Shown here: one piece after another, positions 31,976 to 32,392 of the stretch
Layout: each line of letters starts with the position of its first letter
How positions within the stretch are numbered: the first letter of the stretch is position 1
Virus record (IMG/VR): IMGVR_UViG_3300025769_000478
Span: 1-32,392 of that record
Reading direction: 5' to 3' (one strand)
Length of the DNA: 32,392 nt
Origin: a virus
The notes under the pieces: generated by a model
What the model was told of the DNA's origin: nothing
Database searches by the model: none
The model's input: the letters and a program-made list of their open reading frames with translations, nothing else
Position numbers and translations under genes: made by a program

Positions 31976-32392
31976 TTACATTAATTCAAAATGAGGCGCA
32001 TCGATAAATGGCCTACGACCCTGTGACCTACGTAAGTCTACGTATGCCATCATTGCATCCTCAGCTGTACCTGAGTACGACCTAATATCTCCCTCAGACC
32101 AGGCAGCTCCCCACTTAACGGATGCCTCAGTCTCTTCTGCAGCTTGTTTAAAAGCATCACAGATGTTATCGTACAGGTTTAACTCCCAGGATACGTCTGG
32201 GCCCACGTAAGCTACTACATCAACTGCATGGCTAAAGCCATCATCTTGTAGTAGGTGCTTAGAACGCATAGTCTGAGATCTTCCTGCAGCTACATTAGCT
32301 TTTTGTTCCTCAAAGGTACGTATACCTTGAGTAACTCCAAAGTCTACGTCTGTAAGTTGTATAGCTCTTTCTACAACTCCGGTCATAGCTGG
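31976..32392 (-). CDS. Endolysin, M15-type L-alanyl-D-glutamate or D,D-peptidase (5' end beyond window)
   Basis: An ATG lies at 32386, but the frame stays open to the window edge and the text before it (Pro-Ala-Met-Thr) fits the HPxL-VVERAI start typical of these endolysins. The true start therefore probably lies outside the window. Zinc ligands of the M15C/VanY fold are visible, numbering from that Met: His44 in SKHLLQ, Asp56 in SHAVDVV, and His132 in APHFEL. The SKHLLQDDGFSHAVD loop is longer than the usual SxHxxGxAxD by about five residues, a variant also seen in other phages as I recall. It cuts the peptide stems of peptidoglycan and works with the nearby spanin. Confidence 0.88.
   Translation of the reverse strand, partial: PAMTGVVERAIQLTDVDFGVTQGIRTFEEQKANVAAGRSQTMRSKHLLQDDGFSHAVDVVAYVGPDVSWELNLYDNICDAFKQAAEETEASVKWGAAWSEGDIRSYSGTAEDAMMAYVDLRRSQGRRPFIDAPHFELM

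Noticed and set aside
1-32392. Integrase, attachment sites, tRNA genes, CRISPR arrays or insertion sequences
   Set aside because: I looked for these on both strands and saw none; the window appears to be solely late phage genes.

Overview
The window is a 32.4-kb piece of a tailed double-stranded DNA phage genome, AT-rich by eye. It holds almost the whole virion-morphogenesis block plus a lysis and small-gene block. Every credible gene lies on the minus strand, so transcription runs from the right edge (32392) towards position 1. Genes are packed with ATGA, TAATG or GTGA junctions, and most have a clear GGAG or AAGG ribosome-binding site. No integrase, repressor, tRNA, CRISPR array, insertion sequence or replication gene is visible. 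The head-to-tail order (terminase, portal, scaffold, coat, gp4-like adaptor, gp10-like tail protein, fibres, internal proteins) is that of a short-tailed, podovirus-like phage. Many small proteins resemble families I know from marine cyanophages and pelagiphages. A DUF1127 gene and the AT-rich composition point to a marine proteobacterial, possibly alphaproteobacterial, host. This is inference.

Layout in transcription order. (1) 32392-31366: an M15-type endolysin cut by the window edge, a small basic protein, and a lipoprotein with a C-terminal membrane helix that fits a one-piece spanin. (2) 31369-28137: a dense island of small, mostly basic or exported proteins. It includes a half-HNH protein, a secreted beta-rich protein ending in Phe, a 31-residue Cys-rich peptide, a protein with a possible internal second start, and a likely small virion protein. 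(3) 28120-27886: a putative promoter, a hairpin that pairs with a ribosome-binding site, and a 54-residue DUF1127 protein. (4) 27834-25182: a membrane protein, small terminase, a recombinase-domain-like DNA-binding protein, and large terminase, apparently started from TTG. (5) 25172-15322: portal, a small helical protein, a giant 1598-residue polyvalent protein (metallopeptidase-like plus ParB-like domains), scaffold, a strong sigma70-like promoter with a 5' hairpin, major capsid protein, decoration protein, and a terminator-like hairpin. (6) 15266-5334: adaptor, tail hub, two large repeat-built fibre proteins, two small virion proteins, a fibre chaperone and a possible holin. (7) 5323-1: internal or ejection-type proteins, the last one running off the left edge.

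How it works together: small and large terminase package DNA through the portal into a scaffolded HK97-type capsid. Adaptor and hub proteins close the head and build the short tail, two fibre systems contact the host, and the last genes probably supply proteins ejected with the DNA. The capsid and decoration genes appear to have their own promoter and a downstream terminator, which would give extra capsid protein. The most unusual parts are the polyvalent protein inside the head operon, the DUF1127 gene with its occluded ribosome-binding site, and the small exported and Cys-rich genes next to the lysis genes.
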